In this document: piece after piece, positions 41,601 to 49,770 of the stretch
Numbering within the stretch: position 1 is the first letter of the stretch
How the letters are laid out: each line of letters opens with the position of its first letter
Source of the DNA: Baffinella frigidus
Taxonomy: Eukaryota > Cryptophyceae > Cryptomonadales > Baffinellaceae
Direction: 5' to 3'
DNA: 49,770 nt
Assembly (NCBI GenBank): GCA_026770585.1
Contig: MU646367.1
Span: 120,389 to 170,158 of the forward strand
Position numbers and translations under genes: made by a program
Notes under the pieces: model-generated
Told to the model about the DNA's origin: nothing
Seen by the model: only the letters and a program-made list of their open reading frames with translations
The model's database searches: none

Positions 41601-44306
41601 GGCGCACTCCTCCAGCCTCACACTTCGCGCGCATGACCATCCGAAGTCCATCCACGCCCAAGTCGTGCAATGCCTTGGGTTTCCCGGAAACCGTCGTGGT
41701 GAAACCACTGTAATGAATTTGAGCATCCAACGAGTCTTTCAAAGCCGAGTCGCCGCGGCCCTCCACGCGCACGTGTCATCGGGAATTTCCAATTCATTTC
41801 AGGACGGGAAAGTAACGTAGACGGGTTTCCGGCAGGTGTCCTCCTGCACGGACCTCGGGTGCCCAGACCTGCCAGCCAACTGGAACCTTCCCTTCTTCAA
41901 CTACTCGCTGGTGCTGCCCCGCCCGCCACCCACTCGAGGCTAGAAATGTGACTATTTTAAAACCGGGTTTTTTTTACAAGTGAAGGGGGGTGTAGTAATT
42001 TGTAAGGGGCGTGTAGTAATTTTTACATGAAGTGTTGCGTTTGGTCACGTAGCCGCTCGAATTCGAGCAGCTACGTGACCAAACCCGCCCGTGACTGGTA
42101 CAAATTTCAACACCCCACCATTTAAAATTCCCCCTCTTCCAGCCTCAAGTGCACCGCCAATCACATGATAACAGGGTCTGGAATCAGATCCGTAAAGCAA
42201 GTCGGGCTTGTACACTTTTTGAAACTCGGGGGCGTGTACACATGAATTGGAGGTTCAACGCCTCCGAGTTTTACAATTTTTAACATAACGAGTTGCTTTA
42301 CGGATCTAATGTCAGACAATGTCACTTTTAAATCGCTGCAGACGAGGCGTTTCTGGCGCATAGACGCGTCGCTGTGCGGGCGACAGTGCGCGGTTCTCAG
42401 TTTTCGAGAAAAAGAGGGAGGATGGCCAGACGCGGTGGGCCGAGGAACGCGTGCTCTCGGCTCCCTTTCCGTGGGAATGCACCTGATGTGGCGAGCTGTC
42501 CTTGGAAATGAAGGTCACACGATTTGCGTATGAGCAGGTGCGGAGAGTGGGGCCACGCAGCACGGTGCAGATGGTGTTGATCGACACGTGGCAGCTTGCT
42601 GGCAGCAGCAGCAATGTACCAGCGGGCGACACCACCGGGTGAGCAACCCACCACGCTTCCATAGTCTGTGCCAATACGCGCTGCCAATTCTGTCAATTCT
42701 GGATACAGCGGCTTCATAATTCCCATGCATTTCAATCGTAGGCCCCTTCTACTGAACCTCCGTGGCGTGCCTTTCGAATCATCTCCGGGGTCTCGAAGGA
42801 GCCGTAACGTGACCAACTTTGAAACGATTTTTTTTGTTGGTCGTGTCCAATTTCAATTTTTTTTCTTGACAAAATAGCTGATCGTGTCCAATTTCATGGA
42901 TACTCGTGTGAATTTTGAAAATATTCGGTCAAAAGTTGGTCACGTTACGGCCCCTTCGAGACCCCGAAGAGGATTCGAAAGGCACGCCACGGAGGTTCAG
43001 TAGTTGTTACTCCCCTTTCGTTGCAAGGCGAGTCGCGCGTTTGTTTGAGACTGAGAAATCGCACTGGTTGTGGCGCAGGGACCTTCCAGCGGGGGAGAGC
43101 AAGAGGAGACAGGCAGAGCACGTGCGATGGATCGACGAGACGTTGAAACATTCGAAAGCTGATTGGCTGATAGTCGTGAGTCCGCCCCCCCCCCCCCTCT
43201 CCACCCTACACTCCTCGTTGACACCCCCGAGCTCTGCACCAAAAGGTGACGAGCGATGGTGAACGTAGGTGGGACACTACCCAGTGTACAGCGGGGGGGA
43301 GCACGGCGAGACACCGGAGCTGCAAAGCCTCCTGAAGCCTCTTCTCGAGAAGCACAACGTCGACATGTACCTCTGCGGTCACGGTCTGCCCCGCCTCTCA
43401 CCAAAGTGGTCAAAGTGGTCAAATACGATGCCTGTCCGCACCCCCGCCCACCCGCCCGACGCTTGCTACTGGCCTGAAGCTTGCTGACAGCCACGCGCCT
43501 CACGCTTCCTGCCAGCCACCGACCCCCCGCCACCCCTCCCCGCGTGCCTCCCCCGTCGACGCACACACCCTCTTCTCGCGCCGGGCTCGGGTTGCCCGAT
43601 TCCTGACGCTGTTTCGCCGGCGGCGCAGACCACACGCTCCAGCACCTGCAGTGGAAAGGCGTGGACTACGTGGTCTCGGGCGGGGGGGCGCTCCCTGGGC
43701 GCGTGGGGCTCGGGGACCAGCACCAAACGCGTTTCGCTGTCGCTCAGCCTGGGTTCTCCATCCACTCGGTCTTCTCCCTCTCCTCGCTTCTTGCACTCTC
43801 TACTCTGTGGTGTTCCTGATGCACCCCCTCCTGCCCACACACACAGCATTCACCGCCCGCGACTTTCACCACACACAACGCCTGTACCGGTGCCTTACCA
43901 GACCCTCGAAAATGTCCCAGCGTTTTTTAGGGGGACGCATAGGCGCGGGGTGGAGGGGGGCGCGAGGGTCTCGCGTCATTGCGGCTACTCAGTCTGGGAC
44001 CGGGTGCACATCGTTGCGGCGACTCCCGTGGGACATTACGGCGACTCTGGAGCGACTGACTGTGGGGAGCGTGGGGAGCAGGTACAACCTGACCAGATGC
44101 ACTTGACGTTCGTGGGGGCCGAGGGGCAGCACCTCTACACCTACACGCGGCAGCGGCGGCGGAACAGTTCCGCGCGCCCGCTCGGCTCGGCGGCACAGCC
44201 CTCGCGCCTTGCGGGGGGGGGCACCGCCAAGAGCAAGAACACCAAGACCGTGCGCCTCGCAGCGTGCATGAAGCGGTGCGTCATGCCCCACCCGCCGCTG
44301 TGCTAG
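38671..44306 (+). CDS. Purple (tartrate-resistant type) acid phosphatase, membrane-anchored, 10 exons
   Basis: Exons: 38671-39116, 39199-39291, 39459-39498, 41312-41398, 41836-41910, 42538-42638, 43028-43175, 43269-43383, 43629-43768 and 44097-44306. All join in phase, about 484 residues. The binuclear metal site is complete: Asp120 (GDWG), Asp176 and Tyr179 (TGDNFY), Asn212 (GNHDH), His334 (VGHYPVYS), and His369 and His371 (CGHDH). The enzyme hydrolyses phosphate monoesters using Fe and a second metal. A cytosolic N-terminus of about 55 residues precedes a single hydrophobic helix (57-77), so it is probably a type II anchored protein with the catalytic domain in the endomembrane lumen or outside. 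An insertion with three Cys follows GDWG. The C-terminal tail is Arg/Lys-rich with two late Cys. The start is the first in-frame ATG; 38683 is a close alternative. Confidence 0.93.
39500..41302 (+). repeat. CCCTAAA-like array filling phosphatase intron 3
   Basis: The 1813-bp intron (39499-41311) is heptamer-like from donor (GTTAAAACCCTCAACCC) to acceptor (AACCCTTACACAAG). Here the gene is on the plus strand and the array reads CCCTAAA on the plus strand, so orientation follows the gene. Confidence 0.97.
41403..41482 (+). repeat. Short TTTAGGG-like tract in phosphatase intron 4
   Basis: About 80 bp of TTTAGGG/TTGAGGG units on the plus strand immediately after exon 4. It is one of the few intronic tracts that is G-rich in the sense RNA. 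Confidence 0.85.
42040..42083. repeat. Palindrome, GGTCACGT family copy 2
   Basis: A 44-base palindrome centred on GAATTC with a single mismatched pair; outer sequence TTTGGTCACGTAGC. It lies in phosphatase intron 5. Confidence 0.9.
42186..42307. mobile_element. MITE-like element in phosphatase intron 5
   Basis: AGATCCGTAAAGCAA (42186-42200) and its exact complement (42293-42307) bound a 122-bp segment. A second internal inverted pair lies around AACTCGGGGGCG / CGCCTCCGAGTT. No coding capacity. Confidence 0.75.
42749..43004. mobile_element. 256-bp MITE-like element in phosphatase intron 6
   Basis: Arms 42749-42820 and about 42934-43004 are close reverse complements over some 70 bases, each containing GCACGCCACGGAGGTTCAGT or its complement. 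The interior is AT-rich. The element occupies most of the 389-bp intron and ends 24 bases before exon 7. Confidence 0.85.
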
Positions 44307-45642
44307 CGCCATATCCCCTAAGTTAATGGGGCAACGTCCTGAAAACCGGGTAGTTATGCCTACGGTATTGCCTACGGTAGGCCGTAGGGTTCCTAGGACC
44401 TAGGCTTCGTAGGACCCCCCCTAGGCCCCTACGGCCTACCGTAGGCAATACCGTAGGCTTAACTACCCGGTTTTCAGGACGTTAGCCTATGAAAGTGGCG
44501 AGTAGGCGCATACGCCCTACCGTAGGGCATACGTAGGAGCCTAGGATCTCTCTGGGGTTAATTTTGACCCCATCGCCACTTCAGGGATAGTTTTACTCTG
44601 CACCCCAAGCCCGCGAAGGACTACGGTCGCCGGAACTCTTGCGTTGCTTGGTCGGGTTGTGTAGCAGAAGCGTGGCGTCTCCTAACGTCAAGCTGTTCCG
44701 TGGTGCGCAGGTGCAAGCAAATCAAGAACCGGCTAAGCTACACAGGGTGCGCGCCGGCGCCAGGAAAGCCTTGCATGACGCCGTGTGAGGATGAGTGCCT
44801 CACTGAGTGGGACGCCCTAGAGTGAGGGGCGTCACGGCCCCTGTAGAGACACGCGATTGTACAGAAAAAAAATGACCCATCAAAACGGTCGGGGAGGAGC
44901 CGAATCCTTGCGGTGATCAGACTGGTCTCGAACCGGGGTGCTACATGCAGGAACATGTACATGCTGCACCTCGCGCGCACACAACTGCCCCCCCCCCTTT
45001 GCGTTTCAGGGAGTTGAAGTGCCTCGCGAGGCTCAGCGGAGAGCTCATTTGCATGCCTCACCAGTCGCAGGGATGTCTGGACTCTACAAAACCATTGTCG
45101 CATGGAGTCCCTTGTCTTTTGTTAGGTTTACTGAAACGGATGGCATGCTTTTAGAGGACCATAACTTCTAGTCAATTCTCTGAAGAGAATGTATTGTTGA
45201 AAGTTCTGCTAAGCTCACACATTAAAGCTCATACACTGTGGCAACCTCACAGGCTGAGTGCCCACAGGCTCGATACCTACACGGGGAGACACCTTTAATG
45301 TTTGTGTGTATGACGTTGGAAACGGCTGCTACAACGCCGAAATGCCCGGGAGGAGTCCTCCTGGCCACGTTAAGGCTGTCAGCACCGTGTCGAACTGTGT
45401 GTTCAATCGCGATTGTCTTGGGCAGCTCTGAGTTTTTGCGTCACCCCTGGTGGTGAACATCCTGCACACAAATCTGCTTGAAAAGGCCCTCCCCCGGGAG
45501 CAAAACCACGCTTCCGTCATTCTCTTTTACAGTTATTCACGCCAGAGAAGCAGCGGCCTGCACGAGTTTCCCGCCGGCCTGCCACCCTGCGATGGAGTAG
45601 TCTACTCAGTCCAGTCAACCGTCTCCTCAGCAAGCTGACGGT
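44307..45642. other. Convergent intergenic region between phosphatase and FAM221-like genes
   Basis: It contains a strong palindrome (44334-44482), a looser inverted pair (about 44490-44584, AAAGTGGCGA...CGCCACTT), and a fragment of the inverted-repeat element family (45098-45178). No gene is supported. Confidence 0.6.
44334..44482. repeat. 149-bp palindrome 28 bp after the phosphatase stop codon
   Basis: Arms 44334-44397 and 44420-44482 are close reverse complements over about 63 bases, with internal TACGGTA/TACCGTA repeats, around a spacer of about 22 bp. If transcribed in the 3' UTR it would fold into a long stem. Confidence 0.9.
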
Positions 45643-48217
45643 TCACCGGCGCCCGAGACTCACGCCGCGAAGCTGCGATAGCATGTCTCCCGCAGAAGCA
45701 TGCTCCCACGCGCCATCCCCATCCATTCCCCCGCCCCCTGCTCCCGCGGCCCCAGCCCCTCCTCGCAGCGAGGAAGACGAGCCAGCGCGCCCCGGCGCCG
45801 GCGGCCGTGCCCCAGCCGCACCCCCGCGTGCCCGCGACACAGCGAACGCCCCGCCGCGAGGGACAGCCCCCCCGCGACCCGCAGCGCCCGCGCGAACCGC
45901 AGGCTGCCCCTCACCCCTCCCGCCGCAGTTGACGGGCATGAGGCGCACGGAGCGCTCGGGGCGGTCGTCGGGCTGGGCGGGGCGCGCGCGTGCCGCGTGC
46001 GCGCGCACGGCCGCGCCGGCCGCGCCCAACACCTGGGCCTGCAGTGCTGGGTGGTCCGCGAGCGGGGCAAAGGCTGCGCGCACGGGGCGGCGCGCAGCGA
46101 CGCGCTCCTGCTCGCTCTCGCTCACCGTGTCGTGCTCTTCCCAGGACCGCTCGCACACCAGGCACCTGCGCCCAGCGAGGGGGGTCACGGCTCCATCTGA
46201 TTGGCGCGGTGGGCTTCGGCGGGACTTTGAGGGTGGGTGTAGCGGCTAGCGGTCAGGAGGGGGGGATTGATTGACACCAAACGCTAGATATCACACGGGG
46301 GGTCTGGTGCTGTTGTTTTTGCAGACTCGGGTAGGAGGTGAGGTGCAGGCAGGGGACTTGCGGATGACAGGGCGTACCTTGGCACGAAAACAGGGCGTAC
46401 CGTGGTACATGATATACGGAATTCCGGGTGCTAGGGTTCTAGGATTTGAGGGGTTTAGGGTTTGGGGTCCAAGGGTCTAGGGATTTTAGGTGTTTAGGGC
46501 GCAGTGTTTTAGGGTTTAGGGTGATTCGAAATTTGGGGGGTACACGGAAATCAGGGGTCTAGGGTTGAAAGTTTAGTGTTATGGATTTTAGATGCTTATG
46601 GCTTATGATAGAGAGGTTACGGGGTTTAGGGGTTTAAGGGTTTAGCAATTTAGGGATTTTACACAGGGCGTTCCGCGGCACATTGTTCACGGAATTCAGA
46701 GTTCTAGGGTTTTAGGGTTTAGGGTTTAGTGGGCTTATGGGTTCAGAGGTCTTGGTTGTTTAGAGCTTAGGGTAAGGGTTTAGGGGTTTCACGGCAGGAT
46801 CAGGATTGTGGATCAATCCATTCGGACAGTGAGTGGGAAGGGGCGCTGACTGGAAGTCTGACACGAACGTCCCGCACGAGCAGGTCCGGCAGCGGTGCGG
46901 CGCCGCGGCCCCATGATCGTTGGCGCCACATTTGCACTTGCACTTGGCCTTCCAGTCTGCGACGCGGAATCCCCGCCTGCGCGGCAGCCAGAACTCGCCC
47001 ACCTCTTCCGGACGGTGCGGCACGTATTTGTACAGCCTGCGTCAGAGTTTGCGGGTTCAAGGTCTGGGGTTTATGGTGTGGGGTCAAGGGTTTCGCCTTT
47101 AGGGTTTTGGAGTCTAGGGTTTAGGGATGAGGGTTGAGGGTTTAGGGTTTAGGGTGTAGGGTTTAGGGTCTGGGGTTTAGGGTTGGTGGTTTAGGGTTTA
47201 GGGTTTGGGTTTTGGGGCTAAGGGTTGAGGGCTCAGGGTTTAGGATTTAGCATTGAGGGTTGAGGGTTCATGGTTTAGGATTTAGGGTTTAGGATTTAGG
47301 GTTTAGGGTTTAGGGTTTAGGGTTTAGGGATTAGGGGTTTAGGGTTCCGGGTTTAGGGTTTAGGCTGTAGGGTGTAGGGTTCAGGGTTTAGGGTTTAGGG
47401 TTTAGGGATTAGGGGTTTAGGGTTTAGGGTTTAGGGTTTAGGGTTCAGGGTGTAGAGTTTAGGGTTTAAGGTTTAGGGTTTAGGGTTTAGGGTTTAGGGT
47501 TTAGGGTTTAGGGTTTAGGGTTTAGGCTGTAGGGTTTAGGGTGTAAGGTGTAGGGTGTAGGGTGTAGGGTGTAGGGTGTAGGTTGTAGGGTGAAGGGTGT
47601 AATATGTATGGTGTGAGGTGTAGGGCTTAGTGTTTAGAGTGTAGGGTTCATATTTCAGCGACCGCAGCTTACCAGTTTCAGGTCAACGTTCGCTGCGACT
47701 CGCGCCTGGACAAACTGGCGCTCTCTGCAGTTCTAAGAAGCGCAAATCCATCTCGATGTCGGACTAGACGACGTGGCTCGACTAGGGTTGAGAGTTAAGG
47801 GTTTATGGTTTGCAGGTTGAGGGTCGAGGGTCGAGGGTTTAGGGTGTAGGGTTTCCTGCACTCGCACTCTCCGCACCGCCCGACACACCCTCCATCGATC
47901 GGCGGAGCAGGCTGCTCCACCGCTGCACTGTCCTTCTCCCTGCCGCCCCCCCCCCCACGGACCGAGCGCGGCTTCCCACCGTGGGATGCGAGCGGGTGTC
48001 CGCAGAAGCAGAGCGCGGCGGGCGCGACGCGTGTGCAGAAGTCAGGGTGCTCCCTCGAGTTCATCGAGCGAAAGACCGTGTAGATTCCACTCGCTCGGGC
48101 AGCCTGGGCGGCTTGGTTCTCGAGGTGAAGAAGCTGCTGTGCACCGGGCGCTGCGCCGTGCTCCCGCACAGCCTCGACGACCCCCTGCTCCGTCGTCGGC
48201 TGCATCAGCCCTGCCAT
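45643..48217 (-). CDS. FAM221-like protein (Cys/His-rich), 3 exons
   Basis: Exons: 48217-47862, 47036-46851 and 46165-45643, in phase, about 354 residues. The family signature is visible in order: CFCGHPLASH (exon 1), YVPHRPEEVGEFWL, WKAKCKCKCGANDH and CRTCSCGTFVSDF (exon 2), then CLVCERSWEEHD (exon 3). These paired Cys/His motifs look metal-binding. FAM221 proteins are widespread in ciliated eukaryotes and their role is not established. The C-terminal half after about residue 235 is Gly/Ala/Arg-rich with no domain, and a splice after LMP (donor GTCAAC) could remove it. The frame is open upstream of the chosen ATG (48217) to 48298 but has no other ATG. Both introns are largely heptamer arrays. 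It is head-to-head with the kinase gene. Confidence 0.85.
46432..46795 (-). repeat. Heptamer tract in intron 2 of the FAM221-like gene
   Basis: A diverged TTTAGGG-type tract on the plus strand, C-rich in sense RNA. It is more degenerate than the other arrays and contains a duplicated GGCGTTCCGCGGCAC / GGCGTACCGTGGTAC segment (46668 and 46392). Confidence 0.8.
47055..47858 (-). repeat. Heptamer array filling intron 1 of the FAM221-like gene
   Basis: The 825-bp intron (47861-47037) is mostly TTTAGGG units on the plus strand, with homogeneous TTTAGGG runs (47465-47525) and a TGTAGGG block (47540-47590). A non-repeat patch lies at 47655-47785. The donor reads GTGCAGGAAACCCTACACCC. Confidence 0.95.
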
Positions 48218-48297
48218 CCCCAGAAAGTTTGTTCCAGGATCCGGCAACTTTTGGCGATCCGGCAACTTTCCATTGGCGTCCTCGGAGAAGGGTTGCA
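48218..48297. promoter_or_regulatory. Shared divergent promoter region with doubled GATCCGGCAACTTT
   Basis: The 80 bp between the start codons of the FAM221-like and kinase genes contain GATCCGGCAACTTT at 48239-48252 and again at 48256-48269, a 17-bp period. This is a candidate paired transcription-factor site. The region might alternatively include 5' coding sequence of the FAM221-like gene, whose frame is open across it. Confidence 0.4.
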
Positions 48298-49317
48298 ATG
48301 AACGGGGCTCGCCATGGCCAGTACCGCGAAGTGCGCGTGCTGCACGTGTCCAAGAACGGCGAGTCGCGCGTCGTCGAGGTCATATCGCGCCCTTTCCCCT
48401 CCCCTTTCCCCACAACATCTCTCTCTTACTCAAAATTTCCAAATGTTTTCAGGTGGAGTCGAGTTTGGGGGATCGCCAGGCGCTCAAGGAGGCGGTGTTA
48501 GAGGCGGCAGAGCGGGAGCGGGAGATACTGCTGGAGCTGAAGCGCGGGAACTCCGACTGCAAGCACGTGGTTCGCCTCGTCGATTTCCTCGACCCGTTCA
48601 GCGGAGGGCCAGGTGAAATCAGCCAGCCAATCCAATCCGACTTGCCAGAGCTGAATGACCCGTCGGAGAGTTAAACTTTAGGTTTCGAGCTGAAGTCCCG
48701 GCGGTCAAACCCAGCACCACCCGCTCCCTGACTTCCAAAGCAGTGTCAAAAATCCGCAACAGTAGGGAAACCCCAACACGAGAACAAAACCTAGCTGCTA
48801 TCAACACGCGGATAAACAGCAAGGGCTTCCTCTCTCAGCCCGGCGAACAAAAACCCCGGCCAAAAATTCAACCCCGGGTGCTGGCACCTGTGCATGCACC
48901 TGCGCACGCAATGATCCCGAGCTCTGCCCTCTGCAGGACTGGTTCTAGAACTCGGGCACGAGTCTCTCCACGGATGGCTGCGCGACAGATCGCACCGGCC
49001 CTCGTGGTCCGAAGTGCTCGAGGTGGGGGAATCTCTCGGCCAGGCCATCCAGTTTCTGCACGAGCGATGCATGGTCCATCAGGACATCAAACCGAGCAAT
49101 TTCGTCAGGTGTCCCCACCCGTCGACTCAACAATCCCTCTCTGCAACTCGCGCGTTCTTCCCCACCCCGACCGTGCGATCGCCTTTGTCTTGCGTCGTAC
49201 ACATCGGAGGGAGGATGCATGCCGGCCGTGGGTATTCGCCCGATGCCTTCTGACCACCGGCCCGCCTCCGCCAGGTTCCAGCGGTGGAAGCTGGTGGATT
49301 TTGGCGCGGCCGGACAG
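48298..49317 (+). CDS. Protein kinase with HQD catalytic loop, 4 exons visible, partial at 3' end
   Basis: Exons: 48298-48378, 48453-48612, 48937-49108 and 49275-49317, in phase, about 125 residues before the array that runs off the window. The C-lobe start is clear: ELGHESLHGWL (hinge and helix D), AIQFLHERCMVHQDIKPSNF (catalytic loop with Asp, Lys and Asn kept but Gln in place of the usual Arg) and KLVDFGAAGQ (DFG metal-binding motif). The N-lobe is short. An AEREREILLELKRG segment fits helix C, but I see no glycine-rich loop and no obvious beta-3 lysine. HxD loops without Arg occur in MPS1/TTK-type kinases, but I would not assign that subfamily. The first ATG at 48298 is used; missing upstream exons are unlikely because the neighbouring gene starts 80 bp away. 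Confidence 0.8.
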
Positions 49318-49770
49318 GTACTCAACCCTAACCCCTAACCTCTAAATCCTAAACCCTAAACCCTGAAACCTGAACTCTCAATCGTGAAACCTGAACCCTA
49401 CATCCTGAAACCCTAAACTCTAAAACCTAAACCCTAAACCCGAAACCCTAATCCCTACACTCTGCACCCTACACCATAAACCCAAAAACTCTAAAACCTA
49501 AACCCTAAACCATAAACCCTTAACTCTAAACCCTAAATCCTAAACTCTAAACTCTGAACCCTGAACCCTGACCCCTAATCCCTAATCCCTAAACCCTAAA
49601 CTCTAAACCCCGAACCCTGAACCCTAAACCCTACACCCTATACCAAAACCCCTAAATTCTAAACCCTAAACCCTGAACCCTGAACCCTAAACCCCAAATT
49701 CTAAACCCTAAACCCTAAAACCCTACACCCTAAACCCTTACTACCAAAGTCTCAACTCTAAACCCTACAC
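49318..49770 (+). repeat. CCCTAAA-like array at the start of kinase intron 4
   Basis: Begins at the splice donor (GTACTCAACCCTAACCCC) and continues to the window edge. The gene is on the plus strand and the array reads CCCTAAA on that strand. Confidence 0.95.

Noticed and set aside
45683-46249. Plus-strand frames of 166-188 codons.
   Set aside because: They are antisense to FAM221-like exon 3, which carries the family motif. The Pro/Ala/Arg composition is typical of GC-rich shadows.

Overview
The window is nuclear DNA of a eukaryote, most likely a flagellated alga with a red-derived complex plastid. Three things point there. Genes are split by GT-AG introns. The encoded families suggest cilia and membrane trafficking (cytosolic carboxypeptidase, FAM221-like protein, ferlin). 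One predicted protein begins with a signal peptide ending Ala|Phe, then a transit-like stretch and a lumen-type second signal. Plant-type telomere heptamers (TTTAGGG and variants) fill the non-coding space, which together with the Ala|Phe site would suit a cryptophyte; a chromerid or another alveolate remains possible. The lineage is an inference, not something read directly.

I joined exons by hand, keeping reading phase across GT-AG sites, and find eight genes. From left to right: (1) an EF-hand protein on the minus strand (5-1960, running off the left edge); (2) an M14 cytosolic carboxypeptidase, minus (7400-14036, possibly to 4972); (3) a putative plastid or thylakoid protein, minus (15352-19280); (4) an unrecognised acidic protein, plus (19399-22076); (5) a complete-looking ferlin of about 1733 residues in 14 exons, minus (22761-34132); (6) a purple acid phosphatase of about 484 residues in 10 exons with all seven metal ligands, plus (38671-44306); (7) a FAM221-like protein, minus (45643-48217); (8) a protein kinase, plus (48298 to beyond the right edge). 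Genes 3/4 and 7/8 are tight head-to-head pairs 118 and 80 bp apart.

The rest is repeats. Degenerate TTTAGGG/CCCTAAA-like heptamer arrays of about 0.4-2 kb occupy many introns. In every long intronic array the C-rich strand (CCCTAAA) is the RNA-sense strand, whichever strand the gene lies on, and the arrays commonly run from splice donor to splice acceptor. I regard this as the most interesting observation here. Intergenic stretches (1961-4971, 14037-15351, 22077-22760, 34133-38670, 44307-45642) hold foldback and palindromic elements, dispersed repeats and further heptamer tracts, with no convincing genes. Several small inverted-repeat elements also sit inside introns of the phosphatase and the ferlin.

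There is no operon logic. The genes are independent eukaryotic units. Several would fit a motile, endomembrane-rich cell: tubulin-tail processing (carboxypeptidase), calcium-dependent membrane fusion (ferlin), a membrane-anchored phosphatase, and a calcium-binding protein.
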